This document shows, in pieces, positions 1 through 8,423 of a stretch of DNA of 64,000 nt. How positions within the stretch are numbered: the stretch's first letter is position 1; every line of letters starts with the position of its first letter. Made by a program: the position numbers and the translations under genes. Source of the stretch: OFTM10 sp964196195. GTDB taxonomy: Bacteria; Actinomycetota; Acidimicrobiia; Acidimicrobiales; Aldehydirespiratoraceae. The notes under the pieces were generated by a model that was not told the DNA's origin, did not search any database, and saw only the letters and a list, made by a program, of their open reading frames with translations. The stretch is from contig CAXMSE010000092.1 in assembly GCA_964196195.1 (NCBI GenBank), positions 1 to 64,000 of the forward strand, written 5' to 3'.

Positions 1-353
1 TGTTCGAATGCTGGGTGGATCGGCGTCTGTTCGACCCCCGGTTGGAGTCCGCGGTTCGCGACTGGGCCCAACGAGACGATGATGTTCGTCATCCTCTCGA
101 GGAAGCCGACCGCAGGCGGATCAAAGCCCTGGAGTCGGTGCGTCTGCGCCATGGAGCGAGTGCCACCGAGGCCCGAGTTCGAGCACGGGTTCATTACGAC
201 TCCCAGATAGGGCTCTAGGCGCCGGGGCAGGTCGATTCGATGGATCGTCGCAACGAACTGCTGGCCGACTACCTGATCATCATCACCGGAAAGATTCCTC
301 GGCGCGACCAGCTGGAGAGGTTTCAGGCCCTCGCTGTTGCTGTTCCCCGCTGA
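1..353 (+). pseudogene. TetR/AcrR family regulator, C-terminal part, interrupted by an in-frame TAG (partial)
   Basis: The frame open from base 3 reads as the ligand-binding C-terminal half of a TetR regulator: DPRLESAVRDWAQRD, then EADRRRIKAL, then EARVRARVHYDSQIG. TetR proteins usually continue with an aromatic residue, a short linker and a helix ending near 'FTG'. Here codon 216-218 is TAG, and the same frame resumes with ADYLIIITGKIPRRDQLERF and ends at TGA 351-353, so the family pattern continues exactly past the stop. The TAG sits where a Tyr codon is common, one base from TAC/TAT. The gene start and DNA-binding domain lie before the window. It could be a recent nonsense mutation, a base-call error, or a functional protein ending about 45 residues early. 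TAG ends ordinary genes elsewhere in the window (e.g. hisC), so code reassignment is unlikely. Confidence 0.65.
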
Positions 354-364
354 AGGATCGCGGC

Positions 365-370
365 TAGGTT
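365..370 (+). promoter_or_regulatory. predicted -10 box TAGGTT for leaderless glcD
   Basis: TAGGTT lies 6 nt before the glcD ATG at 377 and no Shine-Dalgarno lies between them, so the predicted transcript starts at the ATG. The same layout recurs at several other genes in this window. Confidence 0.5.
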
Positions 371-376
371 CGGGCC

Positions 377-1843
377 ATGTTTCCCTCGCTGCGGCGCAGA
401 CAACCCGTTGATGCGGATCCTCTCTTGGCCGACCTGCGCCAGGCTCTCTCGCCTAAGAGGGTGCGCAATGACGGGGCTGAGCGCTCCTTGATGAACCGCG
501 ATGCGAGCATTTTCACCGACGGCGTATCCGGTCCGGTATGCCTGCCGGAGACCACCGCAGAGGTCCAGGCGATCATGCGAATCGCGGTGCGTCACGATCG
601 CAATGTGGTGCCGCGTGGCGCGGGCACCGGCCTGGCCGGCGGAGCCATTCCGCTCGGCGCGCCGATCGTGGTGAGCTTGAAGCGGATGAGCGCGATCATC
701 GACGTCGACTTCGACAATCGCATCGCGTGGGTGGAGCCGGGGGTGATCAATCTCGACCTGAGCAAGCACCTCATACCTCTCGGTTTCCATTTTGCCCCTG
801 ATCCGTCGAGCCAGTCGGTGTGCACCATCGGCGGGAACGTGGCCAACAACTCCGGTGGACCTCACTGTCTCGCTCAGGGGATGACCGACGCCCATGTGGT
901 CGCGATCGAGGTGGTGCTTCCCGATGGCGAAGTCGTGATGCTCGGAGGACTCGACGCAGAGCCGGAGGGCCTCGATCTCAGGGGAGCTTTCATCGGTGGC
1001 GAGGGCACGCTGGGTATCACCACGCGCACCGCGGTGCGAATCACCCCCAATCCTCCGGCTGTGAAGACACTGCTGCTGTCGTACCCGACCATCGAGGATG
1101 CTGCACGCACAGTCAGCGAGGTCATCGGCGCCGGGATCGTGCCGGCCGCGATGGAGGTGATGGACCAGAACGCCACAAGGGCGATCGAAGATTTTGTTTC
1201 GGCGGGCTACCCGACCGACGCCGGAGCGGTTCTCCTGGCCGAGGTGGAAGGGTTGGCCGCTGGGGTCGAGATCGACGCTGATGCCATCGCTGAGATCGGC
1301 CGCGCCAATAACGCCACTGAGGTCCGAGCTGCTGGTTCCGATGAGGAGCGCGACCTCCTCTGGAAGGGGCGCAAGGGCGCCTTCGGTGCAATCGCCAATA
1401 TCGCACCCGACTACTACCTCCACGACACGGTCGTGCCCCGGGCCGTGCTGGCCGACGTCATCGTGCGCATCAACGAGATCGCGGCGCGTCACGATGTGCT
1501 GATCATGAACGTCTTTCACGCCGGCGATGGCAACCTCCACCCCCTACTGGTGTTCGACGCACGCGAGGAGGGCAAGTTGGAGAGCGTGAAGATGGCCGGC
1601 GATGAGATCCTGCACGCCTCACTCGAGGCCGGCGGCGTCTTGTCCGGCGAGCACGGAATCGGAGTGGAGAAGCAGCGCTTCATGGGCGAACTGTTCACCG
1701 ACGACGATCTCGAACATCAGAACCGACTTCGCCGCGCGTTCGACCCCGACTGCCGCTCAAACCCCGGCAAGGTCATGCCCGAAGGGCATTCCTGTGCCGA
1801 CATCCAGGCGCTCCGGTCGGTCCCGGCCGAGGTCTGGGGATGA
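377..1843 (+). CDS. glcD: glycolate oxidase subunit GlcD (FAD-linked)
   Basis: A 488-residue FAD-dependent 2-hydroxyacid oxidase, the catalytic flavin subunit of glycolate oxidase. It oxidises glycolate (or D-lactate) to glyoxylate with electrons passing to the GlcF iron-sulfur subunit. The N-terminal FAD_binding_4 domain (about 55-195) shows PRGAGTGLAGGAIPLGAPI and a second FAD loop with NVANNSGGPHC. The C-terminal oxidase domain contains NVFHAGDGNLHPLLVFD and GGVLSGEHGIGVEK, both characteristic of GlcD/D-lactate dehydrogenases. Its stop overlaps the glcE start (ATGA at 1840), followed by glcF, so glcDEF is an operon. ATG 377 is chosen because a -10-like box sits 6 nt upstream. The substrate could also be D-lactate; the three-gene order favours glycolate. 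Confidence 0.93.
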   Translation: MFPSLRRRQPVDADPLLADLRQALSPKRVRNDGAERSLMNRDASIFTDGVSGPVCLPETTAEVQAIMRIAVRHDRNVVPRGAGTGLAGGAIPLGAPIVVSLKRMSAIIDVDFDNRIAWVEPGVINLDLSKHLIPLGFHFAPDPSSQSVCTIGGNVANNSGGPHCLAQGMTDAHVVAIEVVLPDGEVVMLGGLDAEPEGLDLRGAFIGGEGTLGITTRTAVRITPNPPAVKTLLLSYPTIEDAARTVSEVIGAGIVPAAMEVMDQNATRAIEDFVSAGYPTDAGAVLLAEVEGLAAGVEIDADAIAEIGRANNATEVRAAGSDEERDLLWKGRKGAFGAIANIAPDYYLHDTVVPRAVLADVIVRINEIAARHDVLIMNVFHAGDGNLHPLLVFDAREEGKLESVKMAGDEILHASLEAGGVLSGEHGIGVEKQRFMGELFTDDDLEHQNRLRRAFDPDCRSNPGKVMPEGHSCADIQALRSVPAEVWG

Positions 1844-2766
1844 GCACCCTCGCGATCCACGACAAGGTGCTTGCCGAATTCGCGAACCAGGTGGGCGACG
1901 AGGGTTCGGTGGCGGTGGTTGGAGGCCGCACCCGATGGGATTCGGGCGGACCCCTGGATCCCGATGTGCGAACCCTGGAGGCGCCGACGGGAATCATTGC
2001 CTACCAACCCGCGGAGATGACAGTCCACGTGCGGGCGGGCACGCCCGTGGCCGACTTCCACCGGGAGTTGGCTGAACACCGGCAACATTCGCCTCTGCCC
2101 GAGCGCGGTGGCACCGTGGGCGGTGCGGTGGCCGTCGGCGAGAACGGCATCGACGTGCTGGGCCGAGGTCGCGTCAGGGATGCGGCCCTCCAGATTCGTT
2201 ACGTTTCGGCTGAGGGGCGACTGGTCACCGGCGGAGGACCCACGGTCAAAAACGTGAGTGGCTACAACCTCCCGAAGCTGCTGGTTGGCTCGCTCGGCAC
2301 CCTGGGGCTTTTTGGTGATGTGGTGTTGCGCACCAATCCGATACCACCCGCTCAGGTGTGGTTGGAAGGTGTCGACATCGATCCCTGGAAGGTGTTCGAT
2401 TGTCTGCTGGATCCGTCGGCGGTGCTCTGGGACGGCACGTCCACCTGGGTGCATCTCGGGGGGCACGGCCCGGACGTCGCCGAGGAGGTCGCCGCCCTGA
2501 ACCGACAGGGATCGTTCGTCGAAGTAGAGGGTCCACCTTCGCTCCCTTCGCATCGTCGGTCCCTCACCCCGGCGCAACTTCGAGAACCCCCGACCGATGC
2601 CGGCCCGTTCGTGGCGGAGATCGGGGTGGGAATCCTCCACACCACCGCGCCCGGAGAAACCGCCGGACAGGCCCCCGGGGTCGTCGCTCTCGCCCGGCGA
2701 ATCAAGAACCAGTTCGATCCGTTGGGCCGGCTCAACCCCGGCCGGGTGCCCGGGGTCGGGGCCTGA
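1840..2766 (+). CDS. glcE: glycolate oxidase subunit GlcE (FAD-binding)
   Basis: A 308-residue second FAD-binding subunit of glycolate oxidase. It is shorter than GlcD and carries only the N-terminal FAD_binding_4 fold plus a short C-terminal piece. Visible signatures are YQPAEMTVHVRAGTPVADF, the PERGGTVGGAVAVGENG loop and GGPTVKNVSGYNLPKLLVGS, which match GlcE. The protein ends with FDPLGRLNPGRVPG, the usual C-terminus of this FAD-oxidase group. The start overlaps the glcD stop by 4 nt and its own TGA overlaps the glcF ATG at 2766, so translation of all three is coupled. Confidence 0.92.
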   Translation: MSTLAIHDKVLAEFANQVGDEGSVAVVGGRTRWDSGGPLDPDVRTLEAPTGIIAYQPAEMTVHVRAGTPVADFHRELAEHRQHSPLPERGGTVGGAVAVGENGIDVLGRGRVRDAALQIRYVSAEGRLVTGGGPTVKNVSGYNLPKLLVGSLGTLGLFGDVVLRTNPIPPAQVWLEGVDIDPWKVFDCLLDPSAVLWDGTSTWVHLGGHGPDVAEEVAALNRQGSFVEVEGPPSLPSHRRSLTPAQLREPPTDAGPFVAEIGVGILHTTAPGETAGQAPGVVALARRIKNQFDPLGRLNPGRVPGVGA

Positions 2767-3920
2767 TGGATCTCCGCCTCCAACCCGATGAACTCAACAG
2801 CTGCGTGCAGTGCGGACTCTGCATGCCGCACTGCCCCACCTATCGGGTGTCGGGCGACGAGACGATGTCTCCCCGGGGCCGCATCTCGTTGATGCGACAG
2901 GTGCAAGACGACGGCGCCCCTCTCACCCAGGAGGTGGTGGATGCGCTCGAGACGTGTGTCCAGTGCCGTGGGTGTGAGCCCTCGTGTCCCAGTGGCGTGC
3001 CCTACGGGCATCTGATCGAGCAGGCGCGCGAGACCCTGGCCGAAAAGCACATCACCACCCCTCGATGGCAGCGGCTCGCGTTTCGTCCCCTCGGCCACCC
3101 CCGCCTGCTGCGGCTCGGAAGCTCTCTGCTTGCGGTAGCCCAACGGCTCCACCTGGTCCCGGCCCGTCTCGGCCTTCCGTCGAGCCTTCCGATCCGTCGG
3201 CCTCCCCACCACACGTCGGGGGATGATGTGTTCCTGTTCACAGGGTGTGTGATGGACGCGTGGCAGCGCGATGTTCACCATGCGGCTCAGCGAGTTGTCG
3301 AGGCAGCGGGATTCGGAGTAACTCCTACCGGCGACTCCGCACCTTGTTGCGGTGCGCTCCAGGCCCATGCGGGCCTCACTCCGGTCACGAGAAAGCTCGC
3401 CGAGCAGATGATGTCGGCGCTGGGTGGTACCCGCCCGATCCTGGTCGACTCGGCCGGCTGTGGCGCGACGATGAAAGAGTATGGTCACTTGCTCGATACC
3501 GACGAGGCCCGTGCATTCTCCGCGCGTGTTTTCGACATCCAGGAGTGGCTCGCCGACCATATCGATGCGCTGCCAAAGGTGGCGCCGCTACCCCTCCGCG
3601 TCGCGGTGCAGGATCCCTGTCATCTGCGCCACGTCCAAAGGGTGCACCTCGCCACTCGCACGGTGCTCGAGCCGTTTGTGTCCGAGCTCGTCGAACTCGA
3701 CGACGAGGGGCTCTGCTGTGGTGCCGGGGGCGCGTACTCGGTGCTCCAACCCGAGATGGCCGGCGACATACGTGAGAGGAAGACCGCGTCGATCGACCGT
3801 GCGGCCCCTGATGTCGTTGCCAGCGCCAATCCCGGCTGTGCCCTTCATCTTGGAGCCGTGGGTGTACCGACCAGACACCCGATGGAGTTGGTCGACGAGG
3901 CGCTCTCGAGCAGGGGCTGA
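2766..3920 (+). CDS. glcF: glycolate oxidase iron-sulfur subunit GlcF
   Basis: A 384-residue electron-transfer subunit. The N-terminal ferredoxin-like part has two 4Fe-4S motifs, CVQCGLCMPHCP near residue 13 and CVQCRGCEPSCP near residue 60. The C-terminal half has two CCG domains ending in CCGALQAHAG and CCGAGGAYSVLQPEMA, as in GlcF, LutA and HdrB. It passes electrons from GlcD/GlcE flavins toward the quinone pool. The frame is open well upstream inside glcE, but ATG 2766 overlaps the glcE stop and begins exactly at the GlcF N-terminus, so I use it. It converges on hutH with an 18-nt gap. Confidence 0.93.
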   Translation: MDLRLQPDELNSCVQCGLCMPHCPTYRVSGDETMSPRGRISLMRQVQDDGAPLTQEVVDALETCVQCRGCEPSCPSGVPYGHLIEQARETLAEKHITTPRWQRLAFRPLGHPRLLRLGSSLLAVAQRLHLVPARLGLPSSLPIRRPPHHTSGDDVFLFTGCVMDAWQRDVHHAAQRVVEAAGFGVTPTGDSAPCCGALQAHAGLTPVTRKLAEQMMSALGGTRPILVDSAGCGATMKEYGHLLDTDEARAFSARVFDIQEWLADHIDALPKVAPLPLRVAVQDPCHLRHVQRVHLATRTVLEPFVSELVELDDEGLCCGAGGAYSVLQPEMAGDIRERKTASIDRAAPDVVASANPGCALHLGAVGVPTRHPMELVDEALSSRG

Positions 3921-3938
3921 AGCCGCTCGCAGGTTTCC

Positions 3939-5465
3939 CTAGCGAAGCGACGCGCCAGCGGAACGGGCTGCGCTGAGGAGTCGGTCGTCTTCGAGTAGTG
4001 CTTCGGCCGCCTTCAGCTCGGGGGACAGGTGTCGATCGGGCCCGACACCGGGCACCTCGGTGCGAAGGAGAGCGATGCCTGCTTGGGTGGCAGCGGCGGG
4101 CTGGAGTGGAGAGCGCATCTCAACGCCGCGGGCCCCGACAACCCACTCAACGGCGAGGATCCGCCGCAGATTGTCGATCACCTTGCGGAGCTTGCGCGCC
4201 GCGCCCCATGCCATCGACACATGGTCCTCCTGCATGCCCGAGGTGGGCAGAGAGTCGACGCTGGCCGGCGCCGCGAGGCGTCGATTCTCCGCGCACATCG
4301 CCGCGGCTGTGTAGTGCCCGATCATTAGACCGCTGTCGACGCCGGGGTCGTCGGCAAGGAACGGATTCAGGCCGTGTGACCTGGTGTGATCGAGGAGGCG
4401 ATCCATTCGGCGTTCGGCGATCGCCCCGACCTCGGCGAGAGCGATGGCGAGATAGTCGGCGACGAAGCCGAGAGGAGCACCATGAAAGTTGCCGCATGAC
4501 TCCACGCGTCCGTCGGGGAGCACCATCGGGTTGTCGATCGCGGCGGCGAGCTCCCACTCGATCACCCGCACGGCATGGTCGAGGGTGTCGCGAGCCGCCC
4601 CATTCACTTGGGGACTGCACCGAATCGAGTAGGCGTCCTGGACGCGGGAGTCGGCATTGCGGTGGCTGGCAATGATGGGGGAGTTGTGGAGCACCGAGCG
4701 GATGTTGGAAGCACTCGCACGCTGCCCAGGATGGGGCCGAAGCGCCTGAAGATCGTCGGCGAAGGCTCGGTCGGTGGCCAACAGCGCCTCGACGGTGATC
4801 GCAGTAGTGACGTCGGCCTGAAGCAGCAGGCGGTGCGCATCATCGGCTGCGAGACACAACATTCCGAGGATGCCATCGGTGCCGTTCGTGAGCGCCAGGC
4901 CTTCCTTTTCGGCGAGTACGAGAGGAGCGAGCCCGATCTCGGCGAGAGCGTCTGCGGCCGGTCGTTCCGACCCGTGATGGACGACGGTGCCTTCGCCGAG
5001 CAAGGCCAGCGCAGCGTGGGCGAGTGGGGCCAGATCGCCGCTGGCACCGAGTGAACCGTATTCGGGCACGATGGGGATGACATCCTCGTTGAGGAGGGTG
5101 ATCATGGCCTCTGCGAGGTGGGGGCGAGTGCCGCTGTAGCCGAGCGCCAGGGTTCGGGCTCGCAGGAACACCATGGCCTTGACGACCTCTCGCTCCACGG
5201 GTGGCCCGAGCCCGGCCGCGTGAGAGCGAACGAGGGAGGCCTGTAGGACACTGCGTCGCTCAGGGGGGATGGCGACCGCGGCGAGGGCGCCAAATCCGGT
5301 GGAAACCCCGTAGGTCGGGTCGCCGGCGGCGAGGAGGTCGACCACGGCCCGTGAGGCGGCCATTCGCTCGAGGGCCGTCGGCGACAACTCAACTGTCGAA
5401 TTCTGGCGAGCGACTGCCACCACGTCGGCGATCGTGACGCCTGGTCCTTCGAGAATTATGGTCAT
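3939..5465 (-). CDS. hutH: histidine ammonia-lyase HutH
   Basis: A 508-residue cytoplasmic lyase converting L-histidine to trans-urocanate plus ammonia, the first step of histidine degradation. The self-processed MIO cofactor triad Ala-Ser-Gly is visible in YGSLGASGDLAPLAH near residue 140, and the N-terminal YGVSTGFG motif with the active-site Tyr is near residue 53. The length is normal for the family. The start overlaps the stop of the upstream iclR gene by 4 nt (ATGA), so iclR-hutH form a two-gene operon divergent from hutU. A phenylalanine or tyrosine ammonia-lyase shares the MIO fold, but the hut neighbours make histidine the clear substrate. Confidence 0.96.
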   Translation of the reverse strand: MTIILEGPGVTIADVVAVARQNSTVELSPTALERMAASRAVVDLLAAGDPTYGVSTGFGALAAVAIPPERRSVLQASLVRSHAAGLGPPVEREVVKAMVFLRARTLALGYSGTRPHLAEAMITLLNEDVIPIVPEYGSLGASGDLAPLAHAALALLGEGTVVHHGSERPAADALAEIGLAPLVLAEKEGLALTNGTDGILGMLCLAADDAHRLLLQADVTTAITVEALLATDRAFADDLQALRPHPGQRASASNIRSVLHNSPIIASHRNADSRVQDAYSIRCSPQVNGAARDTLDHAVRVIEWELAAAIDNPMVLPDGRVESCGNFHGAPLGFVADYLAIALAEVGAIAERRMDRLLDHTRSHGLNPFLADDPGVDSGLMIGHYTAAAMCAENRRLAAPASVDSLPTSGMQEDHVSMAWGAARKLRKVIDNLRRILAVEWVVGARGVEMRSPLQPAAATQAGIALLRTEVPGVGPDRHLSPELKAAEALLEDDRLLSAARSAGASLR

Positions 5466-6130
5466 CGGGCTGCCTCTGCCTCGGCGCCCAGTGAGCGACC
5501 CAGCTGATGGGCCGCCTCCCTGAGCAGCGCGCTGATCTCGGTGAGTTGGGTCTTGCCCATCCTGTGGGTGGGGCCGACGACAGTGATGGCCGCGATCACC
5601 CCGTCGTAGGAGTTGATCGCGACGGCTGCGGCGGTGATGTCAGGCTCGACGGCTCCGCTTCTCACCCTGATGCCGTGTTCGCCCCGGAGCGCTTCGCCGA
5701 CCGCGGTGCTGGAGAGGGGAACCATCCGGCCCAGCCAGCCCGTGTGGCGGATGGCTCGCGTGCTCTCCTCGGTGGCGAGATACACCGCGTGATCTGTCTC
5801 CCGCATGGCCAGATAGGCCGACTCGCCCGTCTTCGCACTGAGCTCAAGTAGGTGGGGGCGGGCCATGGCGATGAGGTGGCCCTGAGGGCCGGATTCGAGA
5901 GCCGCCGCAGCCAGACGGAGGAAGGTGGGGCCGGCGGAGAAGTTGCCGACGTCGTCGCGGTGCACAAAGCCCCGAGCCTCCAGTGACTTGAGGTGACGTA
6001 GGGCGGTGGTGGGGGTGAGGTGGGCGGCGCCGGCCGCGGCGGTGAGGTTGGTTTCGCCTCGGGTGAGGACAAATTCGAGGAGATCGAGGGTGCGGCCGGT
6101 GCTACGCGAAGGGGTCTGGCTGGTTGTCAC
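5462..6130 (-). CDS. IclR family transcriptional regulator, probable hut regulator
   Basis: A 222-residue IclR-type regulator. The N-terminal winged helix-turn-helix (about 5-65) reads LDLLEFVLTRGETNLTAAAG, then HLTPTTALRHLKSLEARGF. The C-terminal effector-binding domain includes SAYLAMRETDHAVYLA, SSTAVGEALRG and AINSYDGVIAAITVVGP. I choose GTG 6130 because AGGAG lies 10 nt upstream and the HTH begins about 10 residues later; the frame stays open to 6187 but would run through the divergent promoter. It is the first gene of iclR-hutH and divergent from hutU, so it probably controls both sides of the hut cluster, with urocanate or a later intermediate as effector (inference). Confidence 0.88.
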   Translation of the reverse strand: MTTSQTPSRSTGRTLDLLEFVLTRGETNLTAAAGAAHLTPTTALRHLKSLEARGFVHRDDVGNFSAGPTFLRLAAAALESGPQGHLIAMARPHLLELSAKTGESAYLAMRETDHAVYLATEESTRAIRHTGWLGRMVPLSSTAVGEALRGEHGIRVRSGAVEPDITAAAVAINSYDGVIAAITVVGPTHRMGKTQLTEISALLREAAHQLGRSLGAEAEAAR

Positions 6131-6151
6131 TGTCTGACATCTCCTCTCGGT

Positions 6152-6162
6152 CGTTGACAACG
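6152..6162. promoter_or_regulatory. candidate operator, perfect palindrome CGTTG-A-CAACG
   Basis: An 11-nt perfect inverted repeat in the 62-bp gap between divergent iclR and hutU. It overlaps the TTGACA -35 hexamer (6154-6159) proposed for hutU, which is where a repressor site would sit. The link to the adjacent IclR protein is inference. Confidence 0.4.
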
Positions 6163-6183
6163 TAAGGGACAGGCCGGAACAAT
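6154..6183 (+). promoter_or_regulatory. candidate hutU promoter TTGACA-18-AACAAT
   Basis: A consensus -35 TTGACA at 6154-6159 is followed after 18 nt by AACAAT at 6178-6183. The hutU ATG at 6193 is 9 nt further and has no Shine-Dalgarno, so the transcript would have almost no leader. Confidence 0.45.
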
Positions 6184-6192
6184 GCAATCACC

Positions 6193-7851
6193 ATGTCTTC
6201 ACCTCCGTACCCCATTCATGCGCCCCGAGGAACCGATCTGACCTGTCGGGGCTGGCCCCAAGAGGCCGCATTCCGGATGCTGCAGAACAACCTCGACCCC
6301 GAAGTGGCGGAGAACCCCGCCGAGCTGGTGGTTTACGGTGGCACGGGTCGTGCCGCTCGCTCCTGGGATGCCTACCATGCGATGCTACGCACCCTCACGA
6401 CCCTTGATCGCGACGAGACCATGATCGTCCAATCAGGCAAGCCCGTCGGTGTCTTCCGCACTCATGAGTGGGCCCCTCGAGTCCTCATCGCCAACTCCAA
6501 CCTGGTGCCCGACTGGGCCAACTGGGACGAGTTCCGTCGCCTCGAACATCTCGGACTCACGATGTACGGCCAGATGACCGCGGGCTCATGGATCTACATC
6601 GGCACCCAGGGAATCCTCCAGGGCACCTACGAGTGTTTCGCGGAAATCGCACGCAAACGCTTCAATGGATCTCTCGCCGGCACCCTCACGATCACCGCCG
6701 GAGCGGGCGGCATGGGTGGTGCCCAACCCCTGGCTGTCACCATGAACGACGGGGTGGCACTGCTAGTCGACGTCGATCCCCACATGCTCCAGCGCCGCTT
6801 GGATCACCGTTACCTCGACGAGATTGCACCCGACTACCCATCCGCGGTGGCACGGGTGGAGGAGGCGAGGAAAGCCAGCCGGGCCCTGTCGGTCGGCCTG
6901 GTCGGCAACGCAGCCGATGTCCTTCCGAGGCTCCTGGCCGATGGCGTTCAGGCCGACATCGTCACCGATCAAACATCGGCCCACGACCCCCTGAGCTATA
7001 TGCCGAACGATCTTTCGCTCGATGCCGCCGACGAGCTCCGCCGCACGGATCCGAAAGAATTCACCCGACGGGCCCGGTCGGCGATGGCGGTTCACTGTGA
7101 GGCGATGGTCGGTTTCATGGATGCGGGAGCCGAGGTCTTCGACTACGGCAACAGCCTGCGGGCCGAGGCCGAACTGGGTGGCTTCGACCGCGCGTTCGCG
7201 TATCCGGGGTTCCTGCCCGCCTACATCCGGCCCCTGTTCTGTGAAGGCAAGGGCCCGTTTCGGTGGGTTGCGCTCTCCGGTGATCCCGCCGACATCGCCG
7301 CAACCGATCGGGCTGTGATGGAGGAGTTCCCCGACGACGAAGGATTGGCGCGCTGGATCCACCTGGCATCTGAGCGGGTGGCTTTCCAGGGCCTCCCGGC
7401 CCGGATCTGCTGGTTGGGATATGGGGAGCGGCACCGACTCGGACTCCGGTTCAACGAGATGGTGCGCAGCGGCGAGTTGAAGGCCCCGGTTGTGATCGGC
7501 CGCGACCACCTCGACTCCGGGTCGGTGGCGTCGCCCTACCGCGAGACCGAGGACATGCTCGACGGCTCCGACGCCATCGCCGACTGGCCTCTACTCAACG
7601 GACTTCTCAACGCCTGCTCCGGTGCCACCTGGGTGAGCATCCATCACGGTGGTGGCGTCGGCATCGGGCGATCGATCCACGCTGGCCAGGTCTGCGTCGC
7701 CGACGGCACCGATCTAGCGGCGGAGAAGCTCGAACGGGTACTCACCAACGATCCCGGCACCGGAGTGATGCGCCACGTTGATGCGGGTTATCCCGAGGCC
7801 CAGGCGGTGGCCGCTGCCAGGGGCGTACGCGTGCCGATGACGGAGACCTGA
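6193..7851 (+). CDS. hutU: urocanate hydratase HutU
   Basis: A 552-residue NAD-dependent urocanase that hydrates urocanate to 4-imidazolone-5-propionate, the second step of histidine degradation. Family signatures are VVYGGTGRAARSWDAYHAM near the N-terminus, QMTAGSWIYIGTQGILQGTY, the glycine-rich NAD loop TITAGAGGMGGAQPLAVTMN, and the C-terminal GGGVGIGRSIHAGQV. Length is standard. It is the first gene of hutU-def-hutF-hutI-hisC; its TGA overlaps the def ATG by one base. Confidence 0.96.
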   Translation: MSSPPYPIHAPRGTDLTCRGWPQEAAFRMLQNNLDPEVAENPAELVVYGGTGRAARSWDAYHAMLRTLTTLDRDETMIVQSGKPVGVFRTHEWAPRVLIANSNLVPDWANWDEFRRLEHLGLTMYGQMTAGSWIYIGTQGILQGTYECFAEIARKRFNGSLAGTLTITAGAGGMGGAQPLAVTMNDGVALLVDVDPHMLQRRLDHRYLDEIAPDYPSAVARVEEARKASRALSVGLVGNAADVLPRLLADGVQADIVTDQTSAHDPLSYMPNDLSLDAADELRRTDPKEFTRRARSAMAVHCEAMVGFMDAGAEVFDYGNSLRAEAELGGFDRAFAYPGFLPAYIRPLFCEGKGPFRWVALSGDPADIAATDRAVMEEFPDDEGLARWIHLASERVAFQGLPARICWLGYGERHRLGLRFNEMVRSGELKAPVVIGRDHLDSGSVASPYRETEDMLDGSDAIADWPLLNGLLNACSGATWVSIHHGGGVGIGRSIHAGQVCVADGTDLAAEKLERVLTNDPGTGVMRHVDAGYPEAQAVAAARGVRVPMTET

Positions 7852-8423
7852 TGCCAGTCCAGGAGATTCTCGCCATCGGGCATCCGGCCCTGAGAACGCG
7901 GGCGCCGGAGATCTCGGCCGACCAGATCGGATCGGTTGGGGTCCAGTCCCTGATCGACGATCTCATCGACACGATGCGCTCGGCCAACGGCGCTGGGATC
8001 GCGGCCAATCAGATCGGTAGCCCGCTGAGGGTCACCGTGCTCGAGGTGACCGACAACCCCCGCTACCCGTACAAGCCTCGGATCCCCCTCACGGTTGCGA
8101 TCAATCCGGTGATCGTGCCCCTCGACGACGAGATGGTCGAACTCAACGAGGGTTGTCTCTCGGTGCCCTTGCGCGGCAACGTCGAGCGTCATGTCAACAT
8201 TCGTGTGCAGTATCTCGATCGTGACGGCACCCAGCACGACGAGATCGTGAGGGGGCTCACCGCCGGCACCTGGCAACACGAATGCGACCACCTTGACGGC
8301 GTCCTGTTCGTCGACCGCGTCAGCGACCCTTCCACCCTCGCCACCTGGGAGCAGTTCGAAGCACATCACCGCGATGCCTTCGTGGCCCGAATCACCGAGT
8401 TTGTCGACCGAGTCGGGTCGTGA
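7851..8423 (+). CDS. def: peptide-deformylase-like metalloenzyme inside the hut operon
   Basis: A 190-residue protein with all three peptide deformylase motifs: GAGIAANQ (motif 1), EGCLS (motif 2, metal-binding Cys) and HECDH (motif 3, metal-binding His pair with catalytic Glu). By family it removes formyl groups from N-formylmethionine. The location is odd: its start overlaps the hutU stop (TGATG) and its stop overlaps the hutF start (GTGA at 8420), so it is translated as part of the histidine pathway. HutF makes N-formylglutamate, and no HutG-type amidohydrolase is present in this operon. The gene may therefore encode the N-formylglutamate deformylase (inference). The fold assignment is secure; the substrate is not. 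Confidence 0.9.
   Translation: MPVQEILAIGHPALRTRAPEISADQIGSVGVQSLIDDLIDTMRSANGAGIAANQIGSPLRVTVLEVTDNPRYPYKPRIPLTVAINPVIVPLDDEMVELNEGCLSVPLRGNVERHVNIRVQYLDRDGTQHDEIVRGLTAGTWQHECDHLDGVLFVDRVSDPSTLATWEQFEAHHRDAFVARITEFVDRVGS

Noticed and set aside
216..218. TAG recoding (for example pyrrolysine or stop reassignment)
   Set aside because: TAG is used as the final stop in hisC, ybaK and the EamA gene, and no recoding element was seen.
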